Assembly (NCBI GenBank): GCA_009777635.1
Contig: WRLK01000025.1
Location: 1 to 46,490 of the forward strand
Direction: 5' to 3'
From: Oscillospiraceae bacterium
GTDB taxonomy: Bacteria > Bacillota > Clostridia > Oscillospirales > Ruminococcaceae
DNA length: 46,490 bases
Positions 7,491-16,869 of the stretch are shown piece by piece. Position numbers and translations under genes: made by a program. The notes below the pieces were generated by a model. It saw nothing but the letters and a program-made list of their open reading frames with translations, did no database searches and was not told where the DNA came from. Positions within the stretch are counted from its first letter, which is position 1, and each line of letters begins with the position of its first letter.

Positions 7491-10400
7491 TTATTGTCCC
7501 CATTGCTGAAGCCATCCGCTTTGCGTGTTGAGCCTCTGAATCGATGTCTCAAGCGCTGAGAACCGCGCCCAGTAATTGTTGTATTCCTTTTCAAGACGCG
7601 CGCGCAAGGTTGTAATATATTTATCTATCGAGTCGATTTTATTTCCGAGCGTGCTTGTGTTGTCACCGGTCTGTATATCTGTTCCGGCCAGCCTGATAAG
7701 CGTTCCGCGGTTGACGCTGCTTGTTCTCGAAGCGTTTTCGATGATTGTGTTAAGGCGTGCCGCCATGCCGTCGGCTGGGTCTGTGAAAAACAGCCGTACC
7801 CTGTCGGGCTCGCTTTCAAGCATCTTACGCAGCTGCTCCTCGCCTTTTGCGGTAAGCTCGATTTGCCCGGACTCGGCCTCTCTCTTTGTCGTGATACCGA
7901 GGTCGTAAAGCGCGATACCGGCGGATTCGACCCTTTGATATAGCTGTCCCTGCATTTGCGACAGGATACTGCGCAGGGTGCTGTCATTGCGCAGGATACC
8001 TTTTTTGGCTTCATCTTCCCAGTTTTTGATCTGGTCTTGCGTCATCATCGCTTTTTGCTCATCTGTAAGCGGCGCATACGCTCTGTTGACATCCTCGTTT
8101 ACCATATCGCGCAGAGTCTTTACAAGCGCGTTATAATCCTCGATCCAGCTCTTGAGCTTGTCGACGACCTCGTTGGAATCGCTTTTCACGCTGATTTTGA
8201 TAGGCGCATCGCCCGCGGCGGAAACAGCCTCAGCCGTGATGGAAACGCCGTTGATGTTAAAGGTGTTCGATGCGCTCGCGATAACCCTGCCGTCAACAAC
8301 GATCTCGGCGTTTGTGCCTGCCGTGCGGTTTTCGTTGAAATTATCAGCCTGCGGCTGTGTCTCGAACCTCGTTATGCCGTCCCCGTCGGCTTTGATGCCG
8401 AAGAATTGATTGAGGAAGCGGCCGTCGTCTTCGATTTCGATGGAACCCGATTTATCGGAGAATGAAATCTGACCGTTTACAAAGCTTGCAAAGCCGTATC
8501 CGAGTTCATTGTTGATGTTATTTATCAGGTCTTGCAGCCTCGTGTCCGCATCATAATCAAACGCTTTACCGTTGATGGTAAGCGTACCGCCGCCGAGTGT
8601 ATCGCCGCCCCTGAACTGGCCGAGCGTCACGCCCGAGGCGCCGCCGATGCTTGCGTTATTCACGGCGTCGCCGGTAAAGCCGAGCGCGTTAAAGATGTCG
8701 GTTTTGTTGTTGAGCTCTGCTGCGGGGGAGCGCGAAATCTGCACGGCGGTGTTAAAGCTGTATGTGCTAAGGCTTACTCTGCCGTCTTCAACCTTAAAGC
8801 TTGCGGTGTTTTTTTCAAAGTCGCTGCCGAACGCGTTCTTTAAAGCATCGTTTAGCTTATCCTGAAGCTGCTTGTCGGTTGTGGAAGCCTTCACGTCGGC
8901 GATGGAAAGCTGCTTCGTGACGCCGTTGACTGTGACGTCAAACACGCCCTGGGCGTTGCCGGAAATCGTCGGCAGACTATGGGAATCCGCGCCGCTAACC
9001 ACATTGCTGATACCAAGATGCATCGACATGTTGCCGGTTCCAAAAGCTTCGACATCATACGAGGTAAAGCCCAAAAGCGCCATTGCGTTGCGGCTTGCGC
9101 TTGTTGTGGAAGTCGTTGCAAGAAACGCAACATCGGTGCTGCCGGGCACGAGATTATTCTTATTGGGGTTTGCAATGGTAAGGTTGGAGCCGGGGAAAGC
9201 GGGGTCGGGGATGCGGGCGGGCTCCAGAATACCGAGCTTTATCGTGCCATCAGACTGCTGCGCGAACCCTACGTTTGCGCTGTTGGTGCCGAACGCGTTC
9301 TGGATTCCCTTGTTAATCGCGTCTAAAACATGCTGTGTTTGAATGGAATTGGTGTCTAAAAGCTTCTGATCAATGGCGGAGCGGTCCGCCGTAACGGTCC
9401 TTGTCACGCCGTTGATTGTGAGCGAAAACTCCATGTCGCTAAGGTTCCTTACAAGCTCGCGCCTGTCATTCAAAGACATGTTACCGATGTTTACCGTGTT
9501 GTTGGAGCCACCCCACTCCTCCATCGTAAGCCACGACGAGGTGACGCTGTTGCCGCTTTGCACACCGAACAGGGTATGCATCAAATCGCCGGATGTGTCG
9601 CGCATCACGATATTTTCACCGGCGCCCGTGGATTTCGAGACAAGCGTAAATTCGTCGGTGAAAGAGTTATAATCGAACCGGACGCCGGCGGTGCTGTTGT
9701 CGATCCTTGATTTTAGGGTGCTCAGCGTGTCGTTTTTGTTTACGGAAATCGATACGCCGTTAATTTCAAACGTAAAAACCTCGCCCTTTAAGTTTTGGAA
9801 CGCTTCGATATCGCCGATCTTCGTCGACAAGCGGACACGGTTGGACTGGCCTTCGCTAAGACCAAGATGGTCGGCGTCGGAAGCCACGTAAACCTGCGAT
9901 GTGGGCGCGTCGATTCTCAAAGAGCCGTTCGTGCCTTCGCTTACGGTGACGATCGATTCGGCGACAAAACCTCCGATTGGATTGCCTTCGTCGTCCACAA
10001 TCAGGTTGTCATGCTCGTCATAGCGCTCGTCGTGCCAGACATTCTTCGTGCCGTAAGCCTTGTCGATAAGGGTTTGCAGCTCTTGTAAAAACGCATCCTT
10101 ATCGTCTATGCCGTTTAACGAATCAAGCTTAATCGTGCGGACATCGCCGTTAGAGTCAAGCCGAAGCGTCTTGCCTGTGAAGTCGGCGTCGCCGTTATTC
10201 ATTAACGCGTCAATGCTGACGGCGCTTTCAAGCTTTGTCGAAAGCGAATTTTGGCCCGTGAGCTTTTCGGCCGTCGCGAGCTGCTGAATGCGGTCGATTG
10301 TAAAATCGCCTATAAGCGAGTTGGAATCGGCTCTTAGCGAAACCTTATCCGAGCTGGACGTCGCTTTCATAGTATTAAAAAACGCGGGGCTCATAATATT

Positions 10401-10658
10401 GTTAGTGCCCGATGAGGAATAGCTTAAATATTTGTCCTGAAACGCCTTAAGCGACGCGGCGACGCCACGGTAAGCCGTCATTTTCCAATTGAGTATCTGA
10501 CGGTCCTGGTTTTGTTTTTGGATTTTCGCCCGTGTACCGGCCGTTAAGGCCTCTACCAAGCTGTCGGTATCGAGCCCTGTGGCAAGGCCGCCGATTCCCT
10601 TGTTGCGAAGCCCGTAGATTTGCTGATATGAAGGTCCGCCTGCACCGCTGACTGACAT
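7491..10658 (-). CDS. fliD: Flagellar filament cap protein FliD, extra-large
   Basis: Hook-associated protein 2, which caps the growing filament and catalyses flagellin assembly. The N-terminal FliD_N region contains IGGLATGLDTDSLVEAL (about 21-37) and a coiled-coil stretch. The C-terminal FliD_C region begins near ISVKSDSNEVVDKLKSWI and ends with RLNTQSGWLQQWGQ. At 1055 residues it is about twice the usual 450-550. The added length is a series of beta-rich modules with an I/V-N-G-V core (EINGVSISV, TINGVTRTV, TVNGVTKQL, TINGKAFDY, NINGVSITA), resembling Flagellin_IN hypervariable repeats. The start has TAAGGAGG at 10667-10674. A probable sigma-28 promoter lies upstream at 10726-10751. Confidence 0.95.
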   Translation of the reverse strand: MSVSGAGGPSYQQIYGLRNKGIGGLATGLDTDSLVEALTAGTRAKIQKQNQDRQILNWKMTAYRGVAASLKAFQDKYLSYSSSGTNNIMSPAFFNTMKATSSSDKVSLRADSNSLIGDFTIDRIQQLATAEKLTGQNSLSTKLESAVSIDALMNNGDADFTGKTLRLDSNGDVRTIKLDSLNGIDDKDAFLQELQTLIDKAYGTKNVWHDERYDEHDNLIVDDEGNPIGGFVAESIVTVSEGTNGSLRIDAPTSQVYVASDADHLGLSEGQSNRVRLSTKIGDIEAFQNLKGEVFTFEINGVSISVNKNDTLSTLKSRIDNSTAGVRFDYNSFTDEFTLVSKSTGAGENIVMRDTSGDLMHTLFGVQSGNSVTSSWLTMEEWGGSNNTVNIGNMSLNDRRELVRNLSDMEFSLTINGVTRTVTADRSAIDQKLLDTNSIQTQHVLDAINKGIQNAFGTNSANVGFAQQSDGTIKLGILEPARIPDPAFPGSNLTIANPNKNNLVPGSTDVAFLATTSTTSASRNAMALLGFTSYDVEAFGTGNMSMHLGISNVVSGADSHSLPTISGNAQGVFDVTVNGVTKQLSIADVKASTTDKQLQDKLNDALKNAFGSDFEKNTASFKVEDGRVSLSTYSFNTAVQISRSPAAELNNKTDIFNALGFTGDAVNNASIGGASGVTLGQFRGGDTLGGGTLTINGKAFDYDADTRLQDLINNINNELGYGFASFVNGQISFSDKSGSIEIEDDGRFLNQFFGIKADGDGITRFETQPQADNFNENRTAGTNAEIVVDGRVIASASNTFNINGVSITAEAVSAAGDAPIKISVKSDSNEVVDKLKSWIEDYNALVKTLRDMVNEDVNRAYAPLTDEQKAMMTQDQIKNWEDEAKKGILRNDSTLRSILSQMQGQLYQRVESAGIALYDLGITTKREAESGQIELTAKGEEQLRKMLESEPDRVRLFFTDPADGMAARLNTIIENASRTSSVNRGTLIRLAGTDIQTGDNTSTLGNKIDSIDKYITTLRARLEKEYNNYWARFSALETSIQRLNTQSGWLQQWGQ

Positions 10659-10725
10659 ATCGATTGCCTCCTTACTACTGCGTATTGATTACATCATTCA
10701 CATTAAAACACTTTACCTGTAAGTT

Positions 10726-10751
10726 ATATCGGCAGGATAAATTAAAACTTA
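10726..10751 (-). promoter_or_regulatory. Probable sigma-28 (SigD-type) promoter for fliD-fliS-fliT
   Basis: Read on the minus strand, the -10 element is GCCGATAT (10726-10733), a full match to the SigD-type consensus as I know it. TAAG lies 14 bases upstream (10748-10751), near the TAAA -35 consensus. The predicted start leaves a leader of about 60 bases before fliD. Confidence 0.7.
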
Positions 10752-10790
10752 ACACTCCTATTAAAATTTTTTCTATCGTTTTATAAATTA

Positions 10791-10828
10791 AGCAGGAATC
10801 CCGGATATTGCCGGAATTCCTGCTTTTT
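10791..10828 (-). terminator. Terminator after cheB
   Basis: A 9-bp outer stem (AGCAGGAAT/ATTCCTGCT) and a CCGG/CCGG inner stem, separated by one mismatch, enclose a 6-nt loop. It lies just after cheB on the minus strand and is followed there by T-rich sequence; the plus strand has T5. It separates the chemotaxis operon from fliD. Confidence 0.75.
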
Positions 10829-10846
10829 AGCGGCTTCAAACCGGTA

Positions 10847-11929
10847 TTAACTCCTTGAAAGCTGCCTGATTAACGCATTCGGGATCGCTTCAAGCGGAAG
10901 CTGCTCCTTTACCCCGCCGATGTTGAATGCGACCATTGGCATACCGTAGACGATGCTTGTGGCCTGGTCTTGTCCGAATGTGTACGCGCCGCGTTTTTTC
11001 ATCTCGAGCAATTTTTTCGCACCGTCCGCGCCCATGCCGGTAAGGATTACTCCGACCGCGTTCGCGCCCGCCGTTTCGGCGACGGATTCAAACAAAACGT
11101 CGATGGAAGGGCAGTGGCCGCTGACTTTTTCGCCGGTGGAGCAATATACATAGTAGCCGCCCAAATCGGACTTTAACCGCATATGCTTGTCGCCCGCGGC
11201 AATTGTGATGGTGCCGGTCTCGATGCGGTCGCCGTTTTGCGCTTCGCGAACCTTCATCTTGCAGATTTTATCAAGGCGGTCCGCGTACATCTTTGTGAAT
11301 CCCGGGGGCATGTGCTGGACGATTACGATGCCCGGGAAATTAGCGGGCAGCTCGCGCACAACGGCAAGAATCGCCTCTGTACCGCCCGTTGAAGCGCCGA
11401 TTGCGACGACGCTTCTGGGGTTCGGGAATTTTGCGTTTATAATAGGCAATTGCGCTAACTGGCGCACGGAAGCCGAAGCGGCCGCCCTTGCGGCAGGGGG
11501 CGGCGCGGACGCCGCCTGTCTTGTACGCGATATGGTGGACGCCACGGCAATTTTGATTTTATGTATCGCCTCGTTAAGGAAAGCTTCGTTGCCAAAGTTA
11601 GGGCGCGTGTTCGGCTTTGAGACGAAGTCCACGGCGCCTGCGGCAAGCGCGTCAAACACGTTATTTGAAAGCGCGCTGATCACGATGACCTGGATGTTGG
11701 GGTAACGCGGGCGGACCTGCTTTAAAAACTCCGTGCCGCGCATTTTTGGCATTTCCATGTCTAGCGCGATGACGTCGGGGCGGTAAAGCGGGATTTTTTC
11801 CATAGCCTCATAGGCGTCCGAAGATACGCCGACTACTTCGATATCGGGTCTTGTACTAAGTGATTTTGAAAGGAACTCTCTAAAGAAGATAGAGTCATCG
11901 ACGATCATGACCCTGATTTTCCCTGACAT
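10847..11929 (-). CDS. cheB: Chemotaxis protein-glutamate methylesterase/deamidase CheB
   Basis: Response regulator that removes methyl groups from chemoreceptors during adaptation. The receiver domain occupies about 1-120 with the acidic pair at 11-12 and Asp57 in ALDMEMPKMRG. An Ala/Pro-rich linker at about 138-158 leads to the catalytic domain, where Ser180 (IGASTGGTEA), His206 (QHMPPGF) and Asp302 (TGMGADGA) form the catalytic triad. The length of 360 residues is normal. It is the last gene of the cheA-cheW-cheR-cheB operon, starts 5 bases after cheR, and is followed by the hairpin at 10791-10828. Confidence 0.97.
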   Translation of the reverse strand: MSGKIRVMIVDDSIFFREFLSKSLSTRPDIEVVGVSSDAYEAMEKIPLYRPDVIALDMEMPKMRGTEFLKQVRPRYPNIQVIVISALSNNVFDALAAGAVDFVSKPNTRPNFGNEAFLNEAIHKIKIAVASTISRTRQAASAPPPAARAAASASVRQLAQLPIINAKFPNPRSVVAIGASTGGTEAILAVVRELPANFPGIVIVQHMPPGFTKMYADRLDKICKMKVREAQNGDRIETGTITIAAGDKHMRLKSDLGGYYVYCSTGEKVSGHCPSIDVLFESVAETAGANAVGVILTGMGADGAKKLLEMKKRGAYTFGQDQATSIVYGMPMVAFNIGGVKEQLPLEAIPNALIRQLSRS

Positions 11930-11934
11930 ATCTT

Positions 11935-12759
11935 TTAAAATCCTTTCTGATAAACTGACGGCTGTATGTAATTATACCGTGTCGGCTTCGGGAGCGATTC
12001 CGTATGCCCTATGAACAAATACCCGCCCGGACATGTGGCGTCGTAAATCCTGTTAACCAAAGCTAATTTGGTAGGCATATCGAAATATATCATGACATTT
12101 CGGCAAAATACGACCTGATACGGCTTTTTCGCAACGATTGGGTCCATAAGGTTAAAGATTTTGTAAACGACTTCGTTTTTGATTTCCTGCGTGACCTGGA
12201 CCATCGGATCGCCGTTTTTATTGGGAGGCGCTTTCATAAAATATTTCTTCTTCCATGAAGCCGGCACGTCCTTGATGGCTTCTTCCATGTAAAGGCCGGC
12301 TTTTGCCTGTTCAAGCACTTTTTGAGAAAGATCGGTAGCTAAAAGCTTTGTATCCCATTTCGGTGTTTTCCCGCCGAAATGATCCCTTAAAAGCATGGCG
12401 AGGGTATACGGCTCCTCTCCGGAGCTCGACGCCGCGCACCAGATGCGCAGATCCTTGTCCTTTACCCGTTGCTCCAATTCAGGCAGGACATGATCCTTAA
12501 AAAGGTGGAAATGCTCCGCCTCACGCATGAAATACGTGTGGTTTGTAGTGACCTTATTAAGCAGGTTTGTTATTTCCTTGCCCGTTTTATCAAGCTGGAC
12601 GGATTTTATATAATCGGTATAATTCGTAAAGCCGCTCTTCTCAAGGTAGCCTGTGAGCCTGCCTTCTAGGAGCACACGCTTCTGCTCGAGGTTGATACCG
12701 TATTTATTTTTTAAAAATTCTACAAGACTTTTAAATTCCTGATCGGTTATTTTTATCAT
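11935..12759 (-). CDS. cheR: Chemotaxis receptor methyltransferase CheR
   Basis: S-adenosylmethionine-dependent enzyme that methylates glutamates on chemoreceptors, opposing CheB. The N-terminal helical region is followed by a Rossmann-like domain with RIWCAASSSGEEPYTLAMLL (cofactor loop), LLATDLS, and FCRNVMIYFD near the C-terminus, ending with LFIGHTESLP; these are the classic CheR motifs. The length of 274 residues is typical. The start has AAGG eight bases upstream. It lies between cheW (29-base gap) and cheB (5-base gap). Confidence 0.97.
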   Translation of the reverse strand: MIKITDQEFKSLVEFLKNKYGINLEQKRVLLEGRLTGYLEKSGFTNYTDYIKSVQLDKTGKEITNLLNKVTTNHTYFMREAEHFHLFKDHVLPELEQRVKDKDLRIWCAASSSGEEPYTLAMLLRDHFGGKTPKWDTKLLATDLSQKVLEQAKAGLYMEEAIKDVPASWKKKYFMKAPPNKNGDPMVQVTQEIKNEVVYKIFNLMDPIVAKKPYQVVFCRNVMIYFDMPTKLALVNRIYDATCPGGYLFIGHTESLPKPTRYNYIQPSVYQKGF

Positions 12760-12788
12760 AATAAATACCTTACTCTTTTAAGTTTAAG

Positions 12789-13292
12789 TTATTCCATGCC
12801 GGGGGCGGGTATTCCGAAATCGTCAAGGACTGCCGCGCAATCGAGGATCAGCTTGATGCCGTGGTCGGTTTTGCCGATGCCCTTGATAAAGCGGACGTCC
12901 ACGACGTTTGAAAACGTAGGCGGGGCGGCGATGTCGTCCTCGTCAAGCGTGATGACCTCCGATACGCGGTCTATAATCATGCCTACCGAAACATTGTGAA
13001 GATCAACCACAATGATGCATGTGCGGTCGTCGTAATCGCGTTCCGCCATTCCGAAACGGATGCGCACGTCGATAATCGGTATAACTTTGCCGCGCAGGTT
13101 TGTAATGCCGCAGACGAAGTCCGGGCAACTGGGCACGCGTGTTACCGGCTGTACATTGATAATATCCGTGACATGCTCTATAGCGATTGCGTATTGCTGT
13201 GCTTCCAGTTCAAAGACAAGAAACTTATTGTGCATCGTATCTTCATTGTCTATTTCCCCCGACATAGTGGTACCGGTCATTATTTCAGACAT
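12789..13292 (-). CDS. cheW: Chemotaxis coupling protein CheW
   Basis: Adaptor that links chemoreceptors to the CheA kinase at the membrane-associated array. A single CheW domain covers about 20-160 of 167 residues, with FLVFELEAQQYAIAIEHV and the central VPSCPDFVCGITNLRGKVI, the characteristic N-L-R-G core. The N-terminus carries about 20 extra residues before the domain. GAGG lies eight bases before the ATG. The gene begins 5 bases after the cheA stop. Confidence 0.96.
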   Translation of the reverse strand: MSEIMTGTTMSGEIDNEDTMHNKFLVFELEAQQYAIAIEHVTDIINVQPVTRVPSCPDFVCGITNLRGKVIPIIDVRIRFGMAERDYDDRTCIIVVDLHNVSVGMIIDRVSEVITLDEDDIAAPPTFSNVVDVRFIKGIGKTDHGIKLILDCAAVLDDFGIPAPGME

Positions 13293-13297
13293 GACAT

Positions 13298-15769
13298 TTA
13301 CCTCATTTCCATCGTCTTTTCAATAATGCTGCCAACGTCCAGTATCAAGCTGATATTGCCGTCGCCGAGAATCGTGCAGCCCGCGATTCCGTATGATTTT
13401 GCGTCGTAGCGGCTCAAATAAGACGGAAGCGGCTTTACGACAATTTGCTGCTCGCCAATAAGCTCGTCGACAAACAGGCATGCCGATTGCTCACCTGCCT
13501 GAACCCAGATCAGGATACCGTCCTCTATATTTGTATGCGCGTTCGGCACGGCGAATAATTGATGCATACGTATTATAGGGTACACATCGCCGCGGATAAT
13601 AATCATCTCGTTTCCGGTGGTATCGACGATAATCTGTTCCCGCGCAGCTTTAAAGCTCTCGTTTATTGAGGTAATCTGTATCGTGTAAAGACCGCCGCCG
13701 ACCGTCACGTCCATGCCGTCGACGATGGCGAGTGTGAGCGGGATCTTTAAGAAAACGCTCATACCGTGGCCTGGCTTGCTTTCGATGACGACCGTGCCGC
13801 CGACTTTCTCGATATTTTTCTTCACCACGTCAAGGCCGACGCCGCGCCCCGAAAACTCGGTTACTTCCTCCTTGGTGGAGAAGCCGGGCGCGCAAAGGAG
13901 CATATAAGCTTCCTTTTCGGTGTATTCATTTGAGGGCTTCGTTAAAATTCCGTTTGCTTTTGCTTTTGCAATCAGCTTTTCAGCGTCCAGCCCCTTGCCG
14001 TCGTCAGACACGGTGATCAGGATTTCACCGCCCGTATTCTGCGCGCTGAGCGTGATGGTAGCTTTCGGGTTCTTACCGGCGGCCTCGCGGACTTCAGGCG
14101 CTTCAACACCGTGATCCATCGCGTTTCTTACAAGGTGCATAATGGGGTCGGCAATCCCGTCGATGATGGTTTTGTCAATATCGGTATCCTCGCCCATTGT
14201 AACAAGGTTTGCTTCCTTGTTAAGCGCGCGGCTCATGTCGCGGACTATGCGGTGCATCTTCTGGAACGTACCCGCAATCGGCACCATCCTGACGGACATG
14301 ACAATATCCTGAAGCTCGTCGGTCAGCTTCCTGAGCTGGCGCGCCGCTTTGTGGAAGTTATCGAGGTCGGCGACGCCTTTTAAGTCGGGCGAATGCGTGA
14401 CCATTGATTCCGTAATGACGATCTCGCCCATAATATCCATCAGGTCGTCAAGCTTAGAAAGGCTTACGTTGATGATGTTCGGTTTTGCGGGCTTGTGCGC
14501 GGGCTGCGCCGCGCCGTTTTCGGGCTTTGCGGCCGCAGCCTGCGCTTTCGCAGGCGCGGGAGCGGACGCCTTTGCCGCGGGGGCAGACGCCTTTGAGTCG
14601 GCGGCCGCTTCAGGCGACGACGGTTCATGGGCGGGCTCAGGCTTATCCGGAGCCGCGATTTTCTTGATTAAGGCGTCATGAACGTGCATGGCGGGGCTGA
14701 ACATTGACTGAAGCTCTTTTTGCGGTATAGGCGTTTGAAGAACGATATCAAACCCGTTTTTGGCAATTTCAAAAGCCGTTTCGGAGTTGTTTTCGATGTC
14801 GGGCGGGCTGAAGCTCACGATGTCGCATTTTTGGCGCAGGGAATTAATCAGCATGAACGCGCGCAGGTTTTCCATGCTGCAGTCCTCTTCAAACCTTACA
14901 TGGATTTCATACCGGTCGCCGCCAATCTCAGAGTCGCCGCCGGCCCCTTGCGCGTATCCGCCTTCGACGGGTATTACGGTCGCGGTTTTTACATGCATGC
15001 ATTCGTCGATGATTTCCTGAAGCTGGTCATGGTCGAGCTCCGTTTCGAGTATAAGATGAAACCCGTGTACAAGTATTTGCGACGCAGAATCTTGGTTCGT
15101 CTCAATGTCGGGCGGGTCGTAGCTTATAATATTACACGTGGATTTGAGCGTGTTTACAAGCATGAACGCGCGTAAGTTTTCCATGCCGCAGTCCTCGTCG
15201 AAAAAGACCTCCGCTGAGTAGGGGGTACCGTGGGTTATACCGTCGGCGGATTCGGCGGGCGCCTCTTCCGCCGGGGGGACGGGTTCTTCGGCGGGACCTT
15301 TCCCTCCCATGCCCGGCTCTTCCGCGGGCGGCGGCGAAGCCGCGCCTTCGCCTGGGGAGGCTGTACCGTTTAGCATGGCAAGTACGCCCAGCACGCGCTC
15401 TTCAAGCTCGGGGTTTCCGGCTGAAAGTTCATCGCCGTTCTGAATCGCCTCAAGCTGTGTTTTTAAGAAATCGGTAGCGTCGAGCATAACGTCGAAAAGC
15501 GGGGTGAAAAACTGCTGTTCTATCCCGTTTTCACGGATATAAAAGAATGTATCCTCGAGCTTATGTGTTACTGCGGCGATTACGTCAAACTCCATCATCG
15601 CCGAGGAGCCCTTTATCGTATGCATGATTCTGAAAATTTCGTTTACGTCATCCTCGGTAAGAGCTTGGTTTTTTTCGGATGTCAACAGAATTTCGTCAAG
15701 CTGGTCTATCAGGGACGACATTTCAAAAAGGAACATTTCCAGCATGGAATCGTTTGCACTTCCGCTCAT
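13298..15769 (-). CDS. cheA: Chemotaxis histidine kinase CheA with tandem P2 domains
   Basis: Central chemotaxis kinase. Numbered from the ATG at 15769: P1/Hpt domain with His50 in IMHTIKGSSAMMEF; acidic/Pro-rich linker; two similar CheY-binding (P2-like) domains at about 185-270 and 287-372, both containing MENLRAFML and a PPDIE motif; an Ala/Pro/Lys linker; P3 dimerisation helix starting INVSLSKLDDLMDIMGEI; P4 ATPase with HLVRNAMDHGVE, DDGKGLD and GRGVGLDVVKKN; and P5 CheW-like domain to the end. The in-frame GTG at 15784 is an alternative start, and neither start has a strong ribosome site. Length is about 823 residues, longer than the usual 650-700 mainly because of the second P2 and the linkers. 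Confidence 0.96.
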   Translation of the reverse strand: MSGSANDSMLEMFLFEMSSLIDQLDEILLTSEKNQALTEDDVNEIFRIMHTIKGSSAMMEFDVIAAVTHKLEDTFFYIRENGIEQQFFTPLFDVMLDATDFLKTQLEAIQNGDELSAGNPELEERVLGVLAMLNGTASPGEGAASPPPAEEPGMGGKGPAEEPVPPAEEAPAESADGITHGTPYSAEVFFDEDCGMENLRAFMLVNTLKSTCNIISYDPPDIETNQDSASQILVHGFHLILETELDHDQLQEIIDECMHVKTATVIPVEGGYAQGAGGDSEIGGDRYEIHVRFEEDCSMENLRAFMLINSLRQKCDIVSFSPPDIENNSETAFEIAKNGFDIVLQTPIPQKELQSMFSPAMHVHDALIKKIAAPDKPEPAHEPSSPEAAADSKASAPAAKASAPAPAKAQAAAAKPENGAAQPAHKPAKPNIINVSLSKLDDLMDIMGEIVITESMVTHSPDLKGVADLDNFHKAARQLRKLTDELQDIVMSVRMVPIAGTFQKMHRIVRDMSRALNKEANLVTMGEDTDIDKTIIDGIADPIMHLVRNAMDHGVEAPEVREAAGKNPKATITLSAQNTGGEILITVSDDGKGLDAEKLIAKAKANGILTKPSNEYTEKEAYMLLCAPGFSTKEEVTEFSGRGVGLDVVKKNIEKVGGTVVIESKPGHGMSVFLKIPLTLAIVDGMDVTVGGGLYTIQITSINESFKAAREQIIVDTTGNEMIIIRGDVYPIIRMHQLFAVPNAHTNIEDGILIWVQAGEQSACLFVDELIGEQQIVVKPLPSYLSRYDAKSYGIAGCTILGDGNISLILDVGSIIEKTMEMR

Positions 15770-15830
15770 AAACTTCACACCCACTACCTTGTTTTCAAGT
15801 TAACGGCTAAACATAAGCCATACAGGCTTT

Positions 15831-15860
15831 ATTATAGCATACTCTTGCGGGATATATCAA
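15831..15860 (-). promoter_or_regulatory. Sigma-A type promoter for cheA-cheW-cheR-cheB
   Basis: On the minus strand TTGATA (15855-15860) and TATAAT (15831-15836) are 18 bases apart, about 60 bases ahead of cheA. It is divergent from the rpsB promoter. The 314-nt gap between cheA and rpsB holds these two promoters, the rpsB leader hairpin and no other gene that I can see. Confidence 0.7.
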
Positions 15861-15943
15861 TGGCTTTCGTGCCATTACCTCAAATTTCATGAATTTTTTG
15901 AAAAAAACGGGGGAGATTCGCGATAGGCGATAAAAAATAAAAC

Positions 15944-15972
15944 TTGCAAATCATCAAAAATTGTGATATAAT
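15944..15972 (+). promoter_or_regulatory. Strong sigma-A type promoter for rpsB-tsf
   Basis: TTGCAA (15944-15949) and TATAAT (15967-15972) are separated by 17 bases, with TGA directly before the -10 (extended -10). This near-consensus promoter suits a ribosomal protein operon. The leader to rpsB is about 120 bases. Confidence 0.88.
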
Positions 15973-16009
15973 CGCATCCGTAAAACACACGCCATAAATC
16001 CGGGACGAT

Positions 16010-16032
16010 AACCCGGCGTTTTGGCCCGGGTT
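16010..16032 (+). promoter_or_regulatory. Stem-loop in the rpsB leader
   Basis: AACCCGG at 16010-16016 pairs with CCGGGTT at 16026-16032 around a 9-nt loop. It lies between the promoter and the rpsB ribosome site. Ribosomal protein leaders often carry autoregulatory structures, but no known S2 leader motif can be assigned by eye. Confidence 0.4.
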
Positions 16033-16098
16033 GCCGTGAAAGCGGTGGGGTCAAAATTGTGGCGGAGGTTACAAACCAAAAAGGAGGAAATATCAAAA

Positions 16099-16857
16099 AT
16101 GGGCGTAGTATCCATGAAGCAATTACTCGAGGCGGGCGTACATTTCGGTCATCAGACAAGAAGGTGGAACCCCAAAATGGCGCCGTATATTTTTACGGAG
16201 CGAAACGGCATTTATATCATCGACCTGCAAAAAACCGTGCGGAAGCTTGAAGACGCATATATGTTCGTGCGCGGGCTTTCCGAAGAGGGGCGGACGCTTT
16301 TGTTCGTCGGCACGAAAAAGCAGGCGGGCGACTCGGTGAAAGAGGAAGCGTTAAGGTCCGGCGCGCACTATGTAAATGCAAGATGGCTAGGCGGTATGCT
16401 TACGAATTTCGGCACGATCCGCACGAGGATTGACAGGCTCGCGCAGCTTCGCAAAATGGAGGAGGACGGCACGTTCGACCGCCTGACAAAAAAAGAAGTC
16501 GCGAAGCTAAACCTTGAAATCGAAAAGCTTGAAAAATTCTTAGGCGGCATCAAAACAATGAATAAGCTGCCGGGCGCCTTGTTCGTGGTAGACCCGCGCA
16601 AAGAAAAAATCGCCGTATCAGAGGCGAAGAAGCTCGGTATACCGGTCGTCGCGATCGTCGACACAAACTGCGACCCCGACGATATCGACTATATCATACC
16701 CGGAAACGACGATGCGATCCGCGCGGTCAAACTGATCAGCCAGGTGATGGCAAACGCGCTGATAGAAGGCAGGCAGGGCCTTGACGCCGCGGAAGCCGCC
16801 GAACAGGAAGAAATCAATATAGCAGAGGAAAAAGCCGAAGAAAATAAAAAGTTTTAG
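16099..16857 (+). CDS. rpsB: 30S ribosomal protein S2
   Basis: Component of the small ribosomal subunit. The 252-residue product starts [20 protein letters not shown], continues with [20 protein letters not shown], and includes [12 protein letters not shown], all S2 signatures. The start at 16099 is fixed by AAGGAGG at 16081-16087; the frame is open further upstream, but that stretch is leader. In most bacteria tsf follows directly; here a gene for an exported protein lies in between. Confidence 0.98.
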   Translation: MGVVSMKQLLEAGVHFGHQTRRWNPKMAPYIFTERNGIYIIDLQKTVRKLEDAYMFVRGLSEEGRTLLFVGTKKQAGDSVKEEALRSGAHYVNARWLGGMLTNFGTIRTRIDRLAQLRKMEEDGTFDRLTKKEVAKLNLEIEKLEKFLGGIKTMNKLPGALFVVDPRKEKIAVSEAKKLGIPVVAIVDTNCDPDDIDYIIPGNDDAIRAVKLISQVMANALIEGRQGLDAAEAAEQEEINIAEEKAEENKKF

Positions 16858-16869
16858 GGAGACATAAAA

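Noticed and set aside
14720-15175. Plus-strand ORF (151 codons) within cheA
   Set aside because: It lies opposite the duplicated P2 domains of CheA. The repeats alone explain the open frame.
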